64,000 nt of DNA from an uncultured Spirochaetota bacterium (GTDB lineage: Bacteria; Spirochaetota; Spirochaetia; JAFGXN01): contig CALXOJ010000002.1 of the NCBI GenBank assembly GCA_944390005.1, forward strand, positions 186,001 through 250,000, in the 5' to 3' direction. Under the pieces are notes generated by a model. That model did not search any database. It was not told where the DNA came from and saw only the letters and a list, made by a program, of their open reading frames with translations. Made by a program: the position numbers and the translations under genes. Each line of letters opens with the position of its first letter. Position 1 is the first letter of the stretch. This document shows, piece after piece, positions 1 to 8,932 of this stretch.

Positions 1-1
1 T

Positions 2-448
2 GACAGTGGAATTCGAGTGGGATTTCATTTTCATCCGATTGTCTGGTACTGTGGCTGGCAGGAGGAGTACGGCGCGGCGGTGCGCCGCATCACCGAACTG
101 TTTTCACCGGAAGAGACGGTGACAGTTTCATTGGGAACGCTGACTTTTATCAAATCCGTGATGCGGCGCATACGGGAGCGGGGAGAATTGACAAAAATTC
201 TGCAGATGGAAACAGAAGAAATCGCCGGTAAATTCTCTTATCCTTACGATAGAAAAAAGGAGTTGTTCCGAACCGTTTACGATTTTTTCCCCGATTCGTG
301 GAAAAAATCGGTTTTTTTCTATCTTTGTATGGAAGACGGACGGCTGTGGAACGATGTCTTCGGATTTGAATACAGCACTAACGAAGAATTTGAGGATGCC
401 ATGAAGACGGCGTACAAGAAAAAACTTTTCGGAGAAGTCGATGGGTGA
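2..448 (+). CDS. Spore photoproduct lyase-like radical SAM protein, C-terminal part (cut by window edge)
   Basis: The frame is open from base 2, so the GTG at 17 is probably internal and the N-terminus lies outside the window. Visible residues match the C-terminal half of SplB-type proteins: GFHFHPIVWY followed by GWQEEY, then SLGTLTF, and YLCMEDGRLWNDVFG near the end (known proteins read YLCMES..W..vFG). SplB proteins are radical SAM enzymes that reverse the spore photoproduct in UV-damaged DNA. The radical SAM cysteine motif would be upstream and cannot be checked. The stop overlaps the next gene by 8 bases, so the two are probably cotranscribed. Spirochaetes do not sporulate, so the true substrate is open. 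Confidence 0.8.
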   Translation, partial: DSGIRVGFHFHPIVWYCGWQEEYGAAVRRITELFSPEETVTVSLGTLTFIKSVMRRIRERGELTKILQMETEEIAGKFSYPYDRKKELFRTVYDFFPDSWKKSVFFYLCMEDGRLWNDVFGFEYSTNEEFEDAMKTAYKKKLFGEVDG

Positions 449-1949
449 AGTCAAAGTTAAAGTCGCCAAACGCGGGTCGTTTCAAGTTGAGCTGAAAATT
501 GACTATCCAATTGCACGTAAGAAAAAAATTGAAACAAATACGTATGACGTCACTGCATACTTTTTTGTTCCTTCACAGTTGGGAATCAATTCGTCGACTT
601 ATTCGGCTGAAGATTTTTTTGACGACTATTTTTCTTACACCCGATTTACCATTCTCGATTTTTCGTTGGATGATTTGCTTAACCACCATATTAAAACCAA
701 TCCTCTGTGGCGTCTGGAATCGCTGATTGACGGATACGGGGAAGGGAATATCGGAAATAAAGAGTCGATCATTTATGAATTGAAGACCTTTTGCAACATT
801 TTTCGCGATCGTATGGAGATTTTAAAGTCGGAATTCCGGAAGCTGAAACATAAAATTGACGAAGACGATTATCATCCCGTTGAGATTTTTGTCTCTTATC
901 GGGAAAAAATTGAAGCCGTATTTGGATATTTTCGTAAGTACCGCAGCTTTTTTTATGGCGAGGCGGCGGATGAGGAGCTTCTGTGGAGTTACCGCTGGGT
1001 TGATGAAGGCGTCAGTCTCGATTTTGAAAATTTGCTGTGGTACGTTTATGATACGGCATTAATCGGTCATGAAGAAGAACTGGCGGTGCTTTGTACGGAG
1101 GCCATCAAAAAAAACATTAGCTATAGAAAAGAGCAGGAATATCTCCATTATACATATAAATACAACAACAAAAAAAACGAGGCATTTATTTTTCGTGAAC
1201 ACAGCATTCGTAAATGGTCGGAGTTAAATCTTCATATGACGAGGACCAATTCCCGAAATCCGAAGCAGATCAGTTTTGTTTTGATTTCTGTTTCAACCGG
1301 AATTGCTATGTTCATCTTTCTTCTTCTGTCGATGCTGATTGTCAATAAATTTTCCAATCAACCGATTTTGTGGCTCCTCAGCGGTGTATTAGCTTACGTT
1401 TTGCGTGATCAGATTAAAGACAATCTGAAAGAGTATTCGAAAAAAATTTCTCCGGTTTTTACAGCCGATCGCGAACAGCATTTAATCGATCCGAAAAGCC
1501 GCAAACGCAGCGGTTTTACTCGAGAGTGGGTTTCGTTTGTTTCTTTTAAAAAAATTCCGGCTGCGATTAGGGATTTGCGGGAACGGGGAAAGAATAAATT
1601 GGATAAGTATTTGCTTTCCGAGGATATTTTGTGCTTTCAAAAAAAGACGAGCTTTAAAAGCCGGCGTCTGACTCAAAACCATCCGCGGCTGCCGAGTGTC
1701 ACCGACATTTTGCGGTTTGATTTACGGCGGTGTTTTTATAAAATGGACTCGGCGGTCGAAGAACTTTTTGTCCTTAACGATGAAGATCGTTTGGAGTCGG
1801 TTCCGGCGGGGCGGGTTTATCATATCGGCTTGATTTTACACATAAACGAGAAAGCATCCGGTATGAAAGCGGTCGGCTGCCGTGATGAGAGGTTTCGGAT
1901 TGTGGCGTCGCGGGAAGGAATTGTTCGCATTGAAAGAGTCAGAAGCTGA
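441..1949 (+). CDS. Conserved-looking membrane protein of unknown function
   Basis: I do not recognise this 502-residue protein. It has no signal peptide. Two hydrophobic stretches (about residues 279-302 and 306-321) could form a membrane hairpin, with about 275 residues before and about 180 after. The N-terminal part is rich in aromatic and acidic residues and the C-terminal part is rich in Lys/Arg. It starts inside the end of the SplB-like gene with an 8-base overlap, which implies translational coupling and possibly a shared job. No catalytic motif is apparent. Confidence 0.75.
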   Translation: MGEVKVKVAKRGSFQVELKIDYPIARKKKIETNTYDVTAYFFVPSQLGINSSTYSAEDFFDDYFSYTRFTILDFSLDDLLNHHIKTNPLWRLESLIDGYGEGNIGNKESIIYELKTFCNIFRDRMEILKSEFRKLKHKIDEDDYHPVEIFVSYREKIEAVFGYFRKYRSFFYGEAADEELLWSYRWVDEGVSLDFENLLWYVYDTALIGHEEELAVLCTEAIKKNISYRKEQEYLHYTYKYNNKKNEAFIFREHSIRKWSELNLHMTRTNSRNPKQISFVLISVSTGIAMFIFLLLSMLIVNKFSNQPILWLLSGVLAYVLRDQIKDNLKEYSKKISPVFTADREQHLIDPKSRKRSGFTREWVSFVSFKKIPAAIRDLRERGKNKLDKYLLSEDILCFQKKTSFKSRRLTQNHPRLPSVTDILRFDLRRCFYKMDSAVEELFVLNDEDRLESVPAGRVYHIGLILHINEKASGMKAVGCRDERFRIVASREGIVRIERVRS

Positions 1950-1954
1950 TTCCG

Positions 1955-1983
1955 TTGACATCCTCCGTTCCTTGTGGTAATCT
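1955..1983 (+). promoter_or_regulatory. Promoter of the glycerophosphodiesterase operon
   Basis: TTGACA at 1955-1960, a 17-base spacer, and TAATCT at 1978-1983. It sits in the gap after the unknown membrane protein and about 38 bases before the next start, which has its own GGAGG ribosome-binding site. Confidence 0.7.
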
Positions 1984-2021
1984 AAAAAGACGGTCGGATC
2001 GGTTGACTGTTCGGAGGTTTT

Positions 2022-2774
2022 ATGAGTGATATTTCCATTCCGTTGCTGTTTGCTCATCGCGGGGGAAAAACTGATGCTCCGGAAAATACTTTAGCCGCAT
2101 TTCGATGGGTAGCGGAAAATCGTATTCCTGCGGTGGAGTTGGATGTTCACCGCTGTGCAACCGGAGAGTTGGTTGTCATTCACGACTTTCAGACACAGAG
2201 AATCTGCGGAGTTGATTACAAAGTCGAAGAAACGCCTTTTGCCGTCCTTCGTTCTCTTGATGCCGGTTCATCGTTTGACAAACGGTTTGCCGGGGAAAAA
2301 ATTCCGCTTTTGGAAGAGATTTTCGATTTGCTCGGCTCTTCGGTTTTCTACGATATTGAAATCAAAACGCCTCGTTTTTTCGGAGATGCCAAACTTGTCG
2401 ACGAAGTCATGCAGTTAATTGATGAAAAAGGGCTTTGCGGCAATTCGATGATTTCTTCTTTTAATCCGTTTGTTGTCCGGCGGGCACGAAAAAAAAGATT
2501 TCCGCTGACAGCCGTTATTTTTGCCGAAGACGATGATGTTCCGCTGTTGTGGAAGCGGGGCTTCGGTTGGTATGTGGCTCGGTCAACTCACTTAAAACCC
2601 GGTCGGCAGCTTTTGTTTTCCGGTCGGATGCTGAAAGGATTGAAGAAGCGCAACCTTCCTGTTATGACATGGACCGTTAACGACGTGCAGGAAGCCTTGC
2701 GTTTGAAAAATGAAGGTGTTGTCGGAATTTGCACCAACTGTCCGCTGACGCTGCGGGATGCGGGAATTTGCTGA
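2022..2774 (+). CDS. Glycerophosphodiester phosphodiesterase (GDPD family)
   Basis: A 250-residue protein that should hydrolyse glycerophosphodiesters to sn-glycerol-3-phosphate and an alcohol. The N-terminus has the GDPD signature AHRGG, then APENTLAAF, the metal-binding ELDVH and the second catalytic histidine in VVIHDF. YDIEIKTP and the C-terminal MTWTVND also fit the family. Length is typical of the short cytoplasmic UgpQ type, and there is no signal peptide. The start has a clear GGAGG 5 bases upstream. Its product could feed the glycerol-phosphate oxidising operon at 8.9 kb, though that link is inference. Its stop overlaps the next start by one base. Confidence 0.92.
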   Translation: MSDISIPLLFAHRGGKTDAPENTLAAFRWVAENRIPAVELDVHRCATGELVVIHDFQTQRICGVDYKVEETPFAVLRSLDAGSSFDKRFAGEKIPLLEEIFDLLGSSVFYDIEIKTPRFFGDAKLVDEVMQLIDEKGLCGNSMISSFNPFVVRRARKKRFPLTAVIFAEDDDVPLLWKRGFGWYVARSTHLKPGRQLLFSGRMLKGLKKRNLPVMTWTVNDVQEALRLKNEGVVGICTNCPLTLRDAGIC

Positions 2775-3562
2775 TGAAAAAAAAACATGCGTTGATTTTC
2801 TTTTTAATGTTGAACGTTTCGCTTTGGGCGCAGGAAGAGGGAATTGCGGAGTATACCGTTGATGATGCCGGAAATCTTTCCGGGGAATATCTTTATATCG
2901 ATCCGGAAGAATCTTCACCGGTGGATGATCATTCGGGCGAAACAACTCCTCCCGCGGAGGGCGCTGTTCGGACAGCGAAAGCGCGGACGTCGGTAACAGT
3001 CAGCCTTTTTTATCCATTTTATATGGGATCGGGCGTCGATTTTATTAATGATTATGCATTTAACCCCGATTACGGAGGAACGCCGGTTGCGACAACGTTA
3101 AACGGAGGCGTCGATATTGAATTGCGTTTTGTTGTTGCCGATTATCTGCTTCTTGGCGGCGGATTTTCGTGGGGAGGGACGTTTTTGTTTGATTCCGCGA
3201 ACGAGTACCTGGAAGATGATAACTCTTCAATGAAGGTATTGACGCTGAGGGCATTAATCGGAGGTATTTATCCGATTGCGTCGTGGCTTTCCTTTTTCGG
3301 CGGAGTTCAAGGCGGTTTTTTGCAGCTGATTGAATCGGGATATTTGAAAGCGATTAATGCGCAATACGACGAAATCGCTCTTCCGTGCGGAATGATAGCG
3401 CCTTTTGTCGGTTTTGATTTTATTTTGAGCGGCGATTTTTCAATTTCACTTAAAGCGGATTTTACTGCCGGATTTTCTGCGAAAAATAATTTATTGAACC
3501 GCAATCGAATTGAGTCGGTTATGTATCCCGGAATTTATTTGGGATTCGGAATGGTCTTTTAG
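2774..3562 (+). CDS. Predicted outer-membrane beta-barrel protein
   Basis: A 262-residue exported protein. The start at 2774 is preferred because it gives a clean signal peptide (MKKKHALIFFLMLNVSLWAQ) and overlaps the previous stop as TGATG. An acidic low-complexity stretch (about residues 21-65) precedes alternating hydrophobic and aromatic strands with glycine turns (FYPFYMG, LLGGGFSWGG, FFGGVQGGF). The chain ends in GIYLGFGMVF, with the C-terminal Phe typical of barrels handled by BamA. The family is not recognised. Function, porin or small barrel, is open. Confidence 0.75.
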   Translation: MKKKHALIFFLMLNVSLWAQEEGIAEYTVDDAGNLSGEYLYIDPEESSPVDDHSGETTPPAEGAVRTAKARTSVTVSLFYPFYMGSGVDFINDYAFNPDYGGTPVATTLNGGVDIELRFVVADYLLLGGGFSWGGTFLFDSANEYLEDDNSSMKVLTLRALIGGIYPIASWLSFFGGVQGGFLQLIESGYLKAINAQYDEIALPCGMIAPFVGFDFILSGDFSISLKADFTAGFSAKNNLLNRNRIESVMYPGIYLGFGMVF

Positions 3563-3574
3563 GAGTCCGGTATC

Positions 3575-4018
3575 ATGCTTTTGGGGAAAGCGGTTTCCGA
3601 AGATCGCGTAAAAATTGATTTGAAAGCCCGGGATAAGGAGTCGGCTGTTCGCGAGTTGGTTTCTCTTGTTTGTGAAACGGAGCCGGATTGTGAAGAAATT
3701 GTTTCGGCTGTTATGGAACGGGAACGAAAAGGATCGACGGCTGCAAGCGCGGCAATCGCTTTTCCTCATGCGCGGCTTCGCTCGATTCGGCAGACCATTG
3801 TCTGTATCGGAATTTCTCATCAAGGAATTGATTTTGATTCTCCGACCGGAGAGTTGTCGCGGCTTATTGTATTGATTTTATCTCCGGAAAACGATTTCTT
3901 TTCTCATATTCGTATTCTTGCCGAATTGAGCGAGCGATTGAGTTCGCTTTCAGTCGAAAAGTTTGTGTCGGAAATGCGCTCACCGGACGCAGTGAGTTGT
4001 TTTTTCCGGGGAGTGTGA
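3575..4018 (+). CDS. PTS EIIA-type (PtsN-like) domain protein
   Basis: A 147-residue single-domain protein of the fructose/mannitol EIIA family (PTS_EIIA_2). The phosphorylatable histidine is in IAFPHARL at about residue 64, following the family-like 'ERERKGSTA' segment. No EIIB or EIIC genes lie nearby, so it is more likely a regulatory PtsN-type phosphocarrier than part of a sugar transporter. It has a GGAG ribosome-binding site and sits 12 bases after the barrel gene and 4 bases before pepT, so it is probably in that operon. Confidence 0.85.
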   Translation: MLLGKAVSEDRVKIDLKARDKESAVRELVSLVCETEPDCEEIVSAVMERERKGSTAASAAIAFPHARLRSIRQTIVCIGISHQGIDFDSPTGELSRLIVLILSPENDFFSHIRILAELSERLSSLSVEKFVSEMRSPDAVSCFFRGV

Positions 4019-4022
4019 TTTC

Positions 4023-5279
4023 ATGGAAATCAATGAAGCTGACCGCCGTTTTTTATTGCAGGCCTTTGTCTCTTTGGTGAAAATTCCGAGTGCATCGTCT
4101 CCGAATGCAGTTTCCAAGCCGACTGCGGAAGGAGAAATTCTCATTTTAAAGCGCATTGAGAGACTTTTACGGGCGTGGGGAGTGAATCCGGTTTTTTACG
4201 ATAACGGTTATCTGTTATTACGGGTACCGGCATCCGACGGATACGAGGAGCGTCCGGCAATCGGTTTTCTGGCGCACGTTGATACCTCTCCGGATTGCGG
4301 GGGAGATCATATTTCTCCGCAAATTGTCAGAAATTATGAAGGCGGTATCATTCGACTGAAAAACGGTGCCGTTTTATCCCCGATTGATTATCCCGAATTG
4401 TTGAATTTTAAGGGAGATGACATTGTCACATCGACCGGCGAAACCCTTTTAGGCGCCGATGACAAAGCGGGCGTAGCCATTCTTATGGGAATGATTCGAA
4501 AGCTGACGAAAGAAAACATTCCTTGCGGCGAGCTTTATTTTCTCTTTACAACCGATGAGGAAGTCGGGCGCGGGATGGAAAATCCGCCGTTGAACGAATT
4601 CAAACCAAAATATGCCTTTACGTTTGACGGCGGAACGCTCGGAGAAGCGGAGTATGAGTGTTTTAATGCGGTATCGGCCGTTTTTGAAATTACCGGACGC
4701 GCTACTCATCTCGGACAAGCCAAGGGGAAGCTGGTCAACGCCATTGATGTTGCGGCTGCATTGACAGCGGCGCTGCCGGAACAGGAAAAACCGGAAACAA
4801 CCGAGGGAAATGAAGGGTATTTCTGCCCTGTTTCGCTTGAAGGATCACTTGAAAAAGCGGAGTTAACAATCATTGTACGCGATTTTGAAGAAGAGGGAAT
4901 TCGGCGGCGAGTTGCTTTTTTACGTGAAATGGCAATTAAAACAGAGAAAAAATTTGACGGCGTTGTTATTAATGTGAAAACAGCATGGAAGTATCGCAAT
5001 ATGAAGTCGTTTATTCCGGAGAATTTGATTGAGTACTTGTTGAAATCGATGGAAAAGGCCGGTATTGAGCCGAAAATTCGTGCAGTCAGAGGGGGAACCG
5101 ACGGTGCTGTTTTAAGTGAACTGGGTATCCCGTGTCCGAATTTGTTTACCGGCGGACATAATTTTCATAGCTGCCTCGAGTGGTTGAGTGTTTCTGCATT
5201 TTATACAGCATTTTCGCTTGGAATGACGTTGATTGAAGAGGCGGAATTTCTGAAAAACAAGGGATTAGGAAAAAAATAA
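4023..5279 (+). CDS. pepT: Peptidase T, tripeptide aminopeptidase (M20B)
   Basis: A 418-residue zinc aminopeptidase that removes the N-terminal residue of tripeptides in the cytoplasm. Metal-site motifs are clear: LAHVDTSPD (first His/Asp), LLGADDKAGVA (bridging Asp), TTDEEVGRG (catalytic Glu and metal Glu), FTFDGG, and the C-terminal FTGGHNFHSCLEW with the last His ligand. Length is close to the usual 405-415 residues. It ends the operon begun by the glycerophosphodiesterase. A separate promoter follows its stop. Confidence 0.95.
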   Translation: MEINEADRRFLLQAFVSLVKIPSASSPNAVSKPTAEGEILILKRIERLLRAWGVNPVFYDNGYLLLRVPASDGYEERPAIGFLAHVDTSPDCGGDHISPQIVRNYEGGIIRLKNGAVLSPIDYPELLNFKGDDIVTSTGETLLGADDKAGVAILMGMIRKLTKENIPCGELYFLFTTDEEVGRGMENPPLNEFKPKYAFTFDGGTLGEAEYECFNAVSAVFEITGRATHLGQAKGKLVNAIDVAAALTAALPEQEKPETTEGNEGYFCPVSLEGSLEKAELTIIVRDFEEEGIRRRVAFLREMAIKTEKKFDGVVINVKTAWKYRNMKSFIPENLIEYLLKSMEKAGIEPKIRAVRGGTDGAVLSELGIPCPNLFTGGHNFHSCLEWLSVSAFYTAFSLGMTLIEEAEFLKNKGLGKK

Positions 5280-5281
5280 TA

Positions 5282-5309
5282 TTGATTTTTTGGCAAGATG
5301 TGATATAGT
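5282..5309 (+). promoter_or_regulatory. Promoter placed for a leaderless transcript
   Basis: TTGATT at 5282-5287, a 16-base spacer and TATAGT at 5304-5309. The -10 box ends 7 bases before the GTG at 5317. There is no Shine-Dalgarno sequence, so transcription would start at or next to the start codon. Confidence 0.55.
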
Positions 5310-5316
5310 AATTTCA

Positions 5317-7314
5317 GTGAATAAGATAGGATTTTCGTTTTTTTGTATCCTTTTTTCTCTTTTGTTTTCGTGCGAAGTCACCTCTCATCAGGAAGATAAT
5401 ATCGATTCGCGAAACGCCGGATTTGTCTCTCTTTCAACATTTAAGGATGGGAAGATCTTAAAAGCAGGCGAAAAAGTCGAATATGCTTTTTTGTTTACGG
5501 ATGAAGAAACGAAAGTTTCGTCTTTTCGGATTGATGTGGTTGATTTAATGACCAAAGAGACCTGTTCTTTTGGAACGGTCAAATCGCTCGCAGAAAGCGA
5601 TACCGTACTTTCTGCGGAAAATACGGCAAATGCCGGTTCCGATCAAACCATCGAGAATGATTATGATTGGAAGGGAACAACCGTCGTTCCCGAATCCTTG
5701 ACGGACGGGTATTATGCTCTTTTGTTTTCTTTTTTCGATAAGGAAGGGAAAGATCTCGGTTCCGTTGAAGCGGCGTTTTTTATCTCGTCGATTGCGTTAA
5801 AGATTGATTCATTCGGCTCTTATCCGGTTGTCATTTATCCGGGCGGAGAGTGTCTTTTATACGCGGATATTACAGCTCCCGAAAAATTTGATGCCGATGT
5901 GGTTTGGATTTGCAACGGTGTTGAGATTTATCGAAATCGGTTAAAAGAGATGCCTTCGGCGATCAAATGGAAGGCTCCTCAAGATAAAACCGCGGTGGAA
6001 ATGACGGTTGGAATTTATCCGTCGGATCCGCCGATAGGAGAATCATTTGATTTTCCTCCTTCCGTATCTTTAAGTTCGACGATTTTTATTTCAGAAAATC
6101 AGCCGATTGAAGGAGGGGATTTTCGTCCCGACTCTGCTTATGATTTGCTTTTTCATTTTCGGGGAGAGATGAAAAATTTCGCGCCCGGCGAATGGGAGAC
6201 AGTTGTCAAGGGCGAGCCGCAATTGGCGTTGGATGCAAATGTTTTCGGATATGCGTTTTCTGACGGAGCTGCTGTAGAAACAGAGTGTGACGGAGCTGTG
6301 TTTTTTGACGTCAACGGGAAGGCCGTTCCGGCATTTTTTGACTTTCGATTTAATTTGAAATCAGACGATTCAGGGCGCATCTTTTCCCTTTTTGATTTAA
6401 AAGGGAAAGAATTGTTTTCTTTTGAAAAAGATGAGCAGAGTTTGCGGATGCAGATCAACTCCGAATCCGGATCGTATTCTCGAATTTTAGATACTTCACT
6501 CTTTACATTGTCCGATTTGAATCGGGCGAGTTTTTATGTTGCGCAAAATCCAGAGTCGGGAGAAGGTACGATCGTTTGGTTTGTGGACGGTTATACGGTC
6601 GATCGGGACGTTTTTCCGTTTGAAGGAATTCCTGTCAGCACTTCGTATAAAGCGGTTATCGGCGGCGAAAACGGATATTCCGGCGTTATTGATGAGGTCG
6701 GTATTTTTAAAGCTGTTGATAGGGAAAGTAATTCTCTTTTTGCGGAGACTGTTAAGCGACATTTCGGCGAAATTTGCGTTATTGCGGATGATTTCACTTG
6801 CGGAAAGGACTCTTCAATTTATACCAGACTGCCGGAGCGCATTGATTCCGGATTGGCAGTGATAGAAAGCAACGAAATATTGCAGACTGTTCCGTTTCAT
6901 TCCGAGAATCAATTTTCGGTACAGATGGTTCTCTATGAAAATGGTTTTTTGGGAGGTTGTCTAGAGGTTAAATCCGTTGTTGCGGACTCTCCGTCTGAAA
7001 AGACGGTTCCTGTTGTCACTGTCGACTTAACGAACAATCGAATTGTTGCTTCGGATCAGGAAATGAAATTTAAGGCTGCTGAAAGCATCTTTGGCTTATA
7101 TCAATTGGATTTTGCGAAACAAGAAAACGGGTGGATCTGCAATTTCTGCGGAGAATCTTTTCCGGTCGATATTCCCGAAGGAACGCTTGTTGAGGTTTCC
7201 GTTTCGGCGGCAGATGGAGAGTCACTGACCTTGGACAGTTTGACTGTTTTGAATTCGATTTCGAAACAAGCCGATCTTTATCAAAAGCCTGTTTCTGTGA
7301 CTTGGCAGCCTTGA
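5317..7314 (+). CDS. Lipoprotein with a LamG/concanavalin-like region, function unknown
   Basis: About 665 residues. I prefer GTG 5317 to the TTG at 5290 because the TTG lies upstream of the -10 box. The N-terminus is a lipoprotein signal ending FSLLFSC, with Cys at about residue 19 and a relaxed lipobox. The middle of the protein is beta-rich. A segment at about residues 410-465 (WFVDGYTVD, then SYKAVIGGENGYSGVIDEVGIF) matches the end of LamG-type concanavalin folds, in which a strand pair and a 'DEv.iy' motif close the sandwich. It is probably surface or periplasmic and may bind glycans. The next gene is only 13 bases downstream, also exported, and probably cotranscribed. Confidence 0.75.
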   Translation: MNKIGFSFFCILFSLLFSCEVTSHQEDNIDSRNAGFVSLSTFKDGKILKAGEKVEYAFLFTDEETKVSSFRIDVVDLMTKETCSFGTVKSLAESDTVLSAENTANAGSDQTIENDYDWKGTTVVPESLTDGYYALLFSFFDKEGKDLGSVEAAFFISSIALKIDSFGSYPVVIYPGGECLLYADITAPEKFDADVVWICNGVEIYRNRLKEMPSAIKWKAPQDKTAVEMTVGIYPSDPPIGESFDFPPSVSLSSTIFISENQPIEGGDFRPDSAYDLLFHFRGEMKNFAPGEWETVVKGEPQLALDANVFGYAFSDGAAVETECDGAVFFDVNGKAVPAFFDFRFNLKSDDSGRIFSLFDLKGKELFSFEKDEQSLRMQINSESGSYSRILDTSLFTLSDLNRASFYVAQNPESGEGTIVWFVDGYTVDRDVFPFEGIPVSTSYKAVIGGENGYSGVIDEVGIFKAVDRESNSLFAETVKRHFGEICVIADDFTCGKDSSIYTRLPERIDSGLAVIESNEILQTVPFHSENQFSVQMVLYENGFLGGCLEVKSVVADSPSEKTVPVVTVDLTNNRIVASDQEMKFKAAESIFGLYQLDFAKQENGWICNFCGESFPVDIPEGTLVEVSVSAADGESLTLDSLTVLNSISKQADLYQKPVSVTWQP

Positions 7315-7327
7315 CAGGAGTGGCTGA

Positions 7328-8920
7328 ATGCCTTTTTTTCAAAAAAAGGGTTGTTGTGTTTTTCTGCTGTTGTCGCTCCCTTTTTTAGTGTATCCGCAGA
7401 CTCTTTATTTTTCTTATTTTGATGATATTCAGCTTTCCAATGGAGCTGAACCTATTGAAGTCGGTGAATCGGATGTGGAGCGTCTGATTCGACTTGATTT
7501 GCCGTTTTTATTAAATCTGAATGATTTTTCCGTATTAAAGCTTCCTGAGGCGCAAAAAGATAGTTTGGTCAAACAGCTTTCAGAGCGCGTTGATATTGAC
7601 GCTAATGATGAAGAGACGGAAGCCGCCGGGGAAGAAGATGCGGCTGCCTCAACGGAAGAGACAGCGGGAGCCGTCGGAGAAGAAGAGGCGGCAGAAACTG
7701 TCGGGGAAGAAGGTGCGGCTGCCTTAACGGAAGAGGCGGCGGAAACTGTCGGAGAAGAAGGTGCGGCAGCCTTAACGGAAGAGGCAGCGGAAACTGTCGG
7801 AGAAGAAGGTGCGGCAGCCTTAACGGAAGAGGCGCCTGTTTTAAACGACTCTCCGAGCGATCCGCTGTTTCCGATAATCGGTGTCGATGAAGCTTCCGCA
7901 AAAGACGCTTTCGCATGCGTTGTGATGAAAAAGGCTGAGAAACGGATTTTATCCGGAGGTCAAATTTTCTTCGAAATGGCTTTCGATTTCTATTTGGCGT
8001 ATGAAAACCGTAAAAGTATCTTATTTTCTCATGTCCGGACGGTCGGACTGGGAGCTTCGGAAGAGGAGGCTGTTTCTCAGATTAAGCGCAATTCAGTCGT
8101 ATCTTTTAAATCCGTATTGAACTCTCTATTCGGTCGGGCGGGGTCGCCTTATATTGTTGATTTTATTAATGATAAAAAAGTTGTCATTGCTCACGGACGG
8201 AATCAAGGTGCATTTCCCGGCGCTTTTTATCAAATCGTTCGGCATGATACCGATGATGACGGAAAAGTTATTGAAAAGATTCTCGGACGGCTTTATGTCG
8301 AAAAATGTGAAGAAGATTACAGTTTTTGCAGCATTCTCTACGCTTCAGAACCTGTTATTCCCGGAGATGGGATTCGTAAAATTCCCGGCGTCGGCGTACA
8401 TCAGTCGATCGGATATAGCTTGGTTATTTCATCTGTTTCGGTTTCAGAAACAGAAGTCAATACATATTTCAATCATTTAATCGGAGGGCGATGGGCTGTC
8501 TCAAGAGGAATGCCTTTAGCGAAACCGATTTTCGGCTTTGAAATCATGACGGGCGCAACAGATCAGCTGGATACGGTCGGCATGATGAAAGCTCCTGCTA
8601 TCGGGAATTTTTATGTCGGAATGCAGGTGGACCGCTTTTTCCATCAATTTTCTTTTTCACCTTTTGTCGATTTTGGAATTGCATTTACTTCCAACGCAAT
8701 GGAAGGGAAAGATCCTTTGCTTTGGTTTACATGCAAGGCCGGGGCCCGTTTTGTGTGGTTTTTTCACGAACAAGTCGGACTCTATTTGGAAGGCGGATAT
8801 ATTTCGTGGTTGGGAATTCCCGGGAAAGAATCGATTTTTGAAGATACCGAGTATATTTATTATGCTCCTAACGATTATACCGGAGGTTTTGGAGGAATCG
8901 GCTTAACGTTTTTGTATTGA
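7328..8920 (+). CDS. Exported protein with acidic tandem repeats and probable C-terminal barrel
   Basis: A 530-residue protein with a signal peptide (hydrophobic core about residues 9-20, VYPQ before the cleavage). Residues about 95-175 are an acidic Glu/Ala-rich tract containing three nearly identical 16-residue repeats. After it comes a globular part: the stretch around FACVVMKKAEKRI, with a neighbouring LYVEKC, resembles sequences in other treponeme-like hypothetical proteins but not a family I can name. The last 150 residues alternate hydrophobic and aromatic residues and end GGIGLTFLY, suggesting a small outer-membrane barrel. The AGGAG ribosome-binding site is well placed. Confidence 0.75.
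   Translation: MPFFQKKGCCVFLLLSLPFLVYPQTLYFSYFDDIQLSNGAEPIEVGESDVERLIRLDLPFLLNLNDFSVLKLPEAQKDSLVKQLSERVDIDANDEETEAAGEEDAAASTEETAGAVGEEEAAETVGEEGAAALTEEAAETVGEEGAAALTEEAAETVGEEGAAALTEEAPVLNDSPSDPLFPIIGVDEASAKDAFACVVMKKAEKRILSGGQIFFEMAFDFYLAYENRKSILFSHVRTVGLGASEEEAVSQIKRNSVVSFKSVLNSLFGRAGSPYIVDFINDKKVVIAHGRNQGAFPGAFYQIVRHDTDDDGKVIEKILGRLYVEKCEEDYSFCSILYASEPVIPGDGIRKIPGVGVHQSIGYSLVISSVSVSETEVNTYFNHLIGGRWAVSRGMPLAKPIFGFEIMTGATDQLDTVGMMKAPAIGNFYVGMQVDRFFHQFSFSPFVDFGIAFTSNAMEGKDPLLWFTCKAGARFVWFFHEQVGLYLEGGYISWLGIPGKESIFEDTEYIYYAPNDYTGGFGGIGLTFLY
7691..7834 (+). repeat. Three tandem 48-bp repeats inside a coding region
   Basis: Units at 7691-7738, 7739-7786 and 7787-7834 differ at only a few positions, and each encodes 16 acidic residues around AAETVGEEGAAALTEE. 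A shorter, more diverged copy lies just upstream. Because 48 is a multiple of three, copy-number change would lengthen or shorten the linker without breaking the frame. Confidence 0.9.
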
Positions 8921-8932
8921 GAGGATGCATCG

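Noticed and set aside
5290-5316. Upstream TTG start for the LamG-like lipoprotein
   Set aside because: It would lie upstream of the -10 box and has no ribosome-binding site. The GTG at 5317 also gives a better signal peptide.
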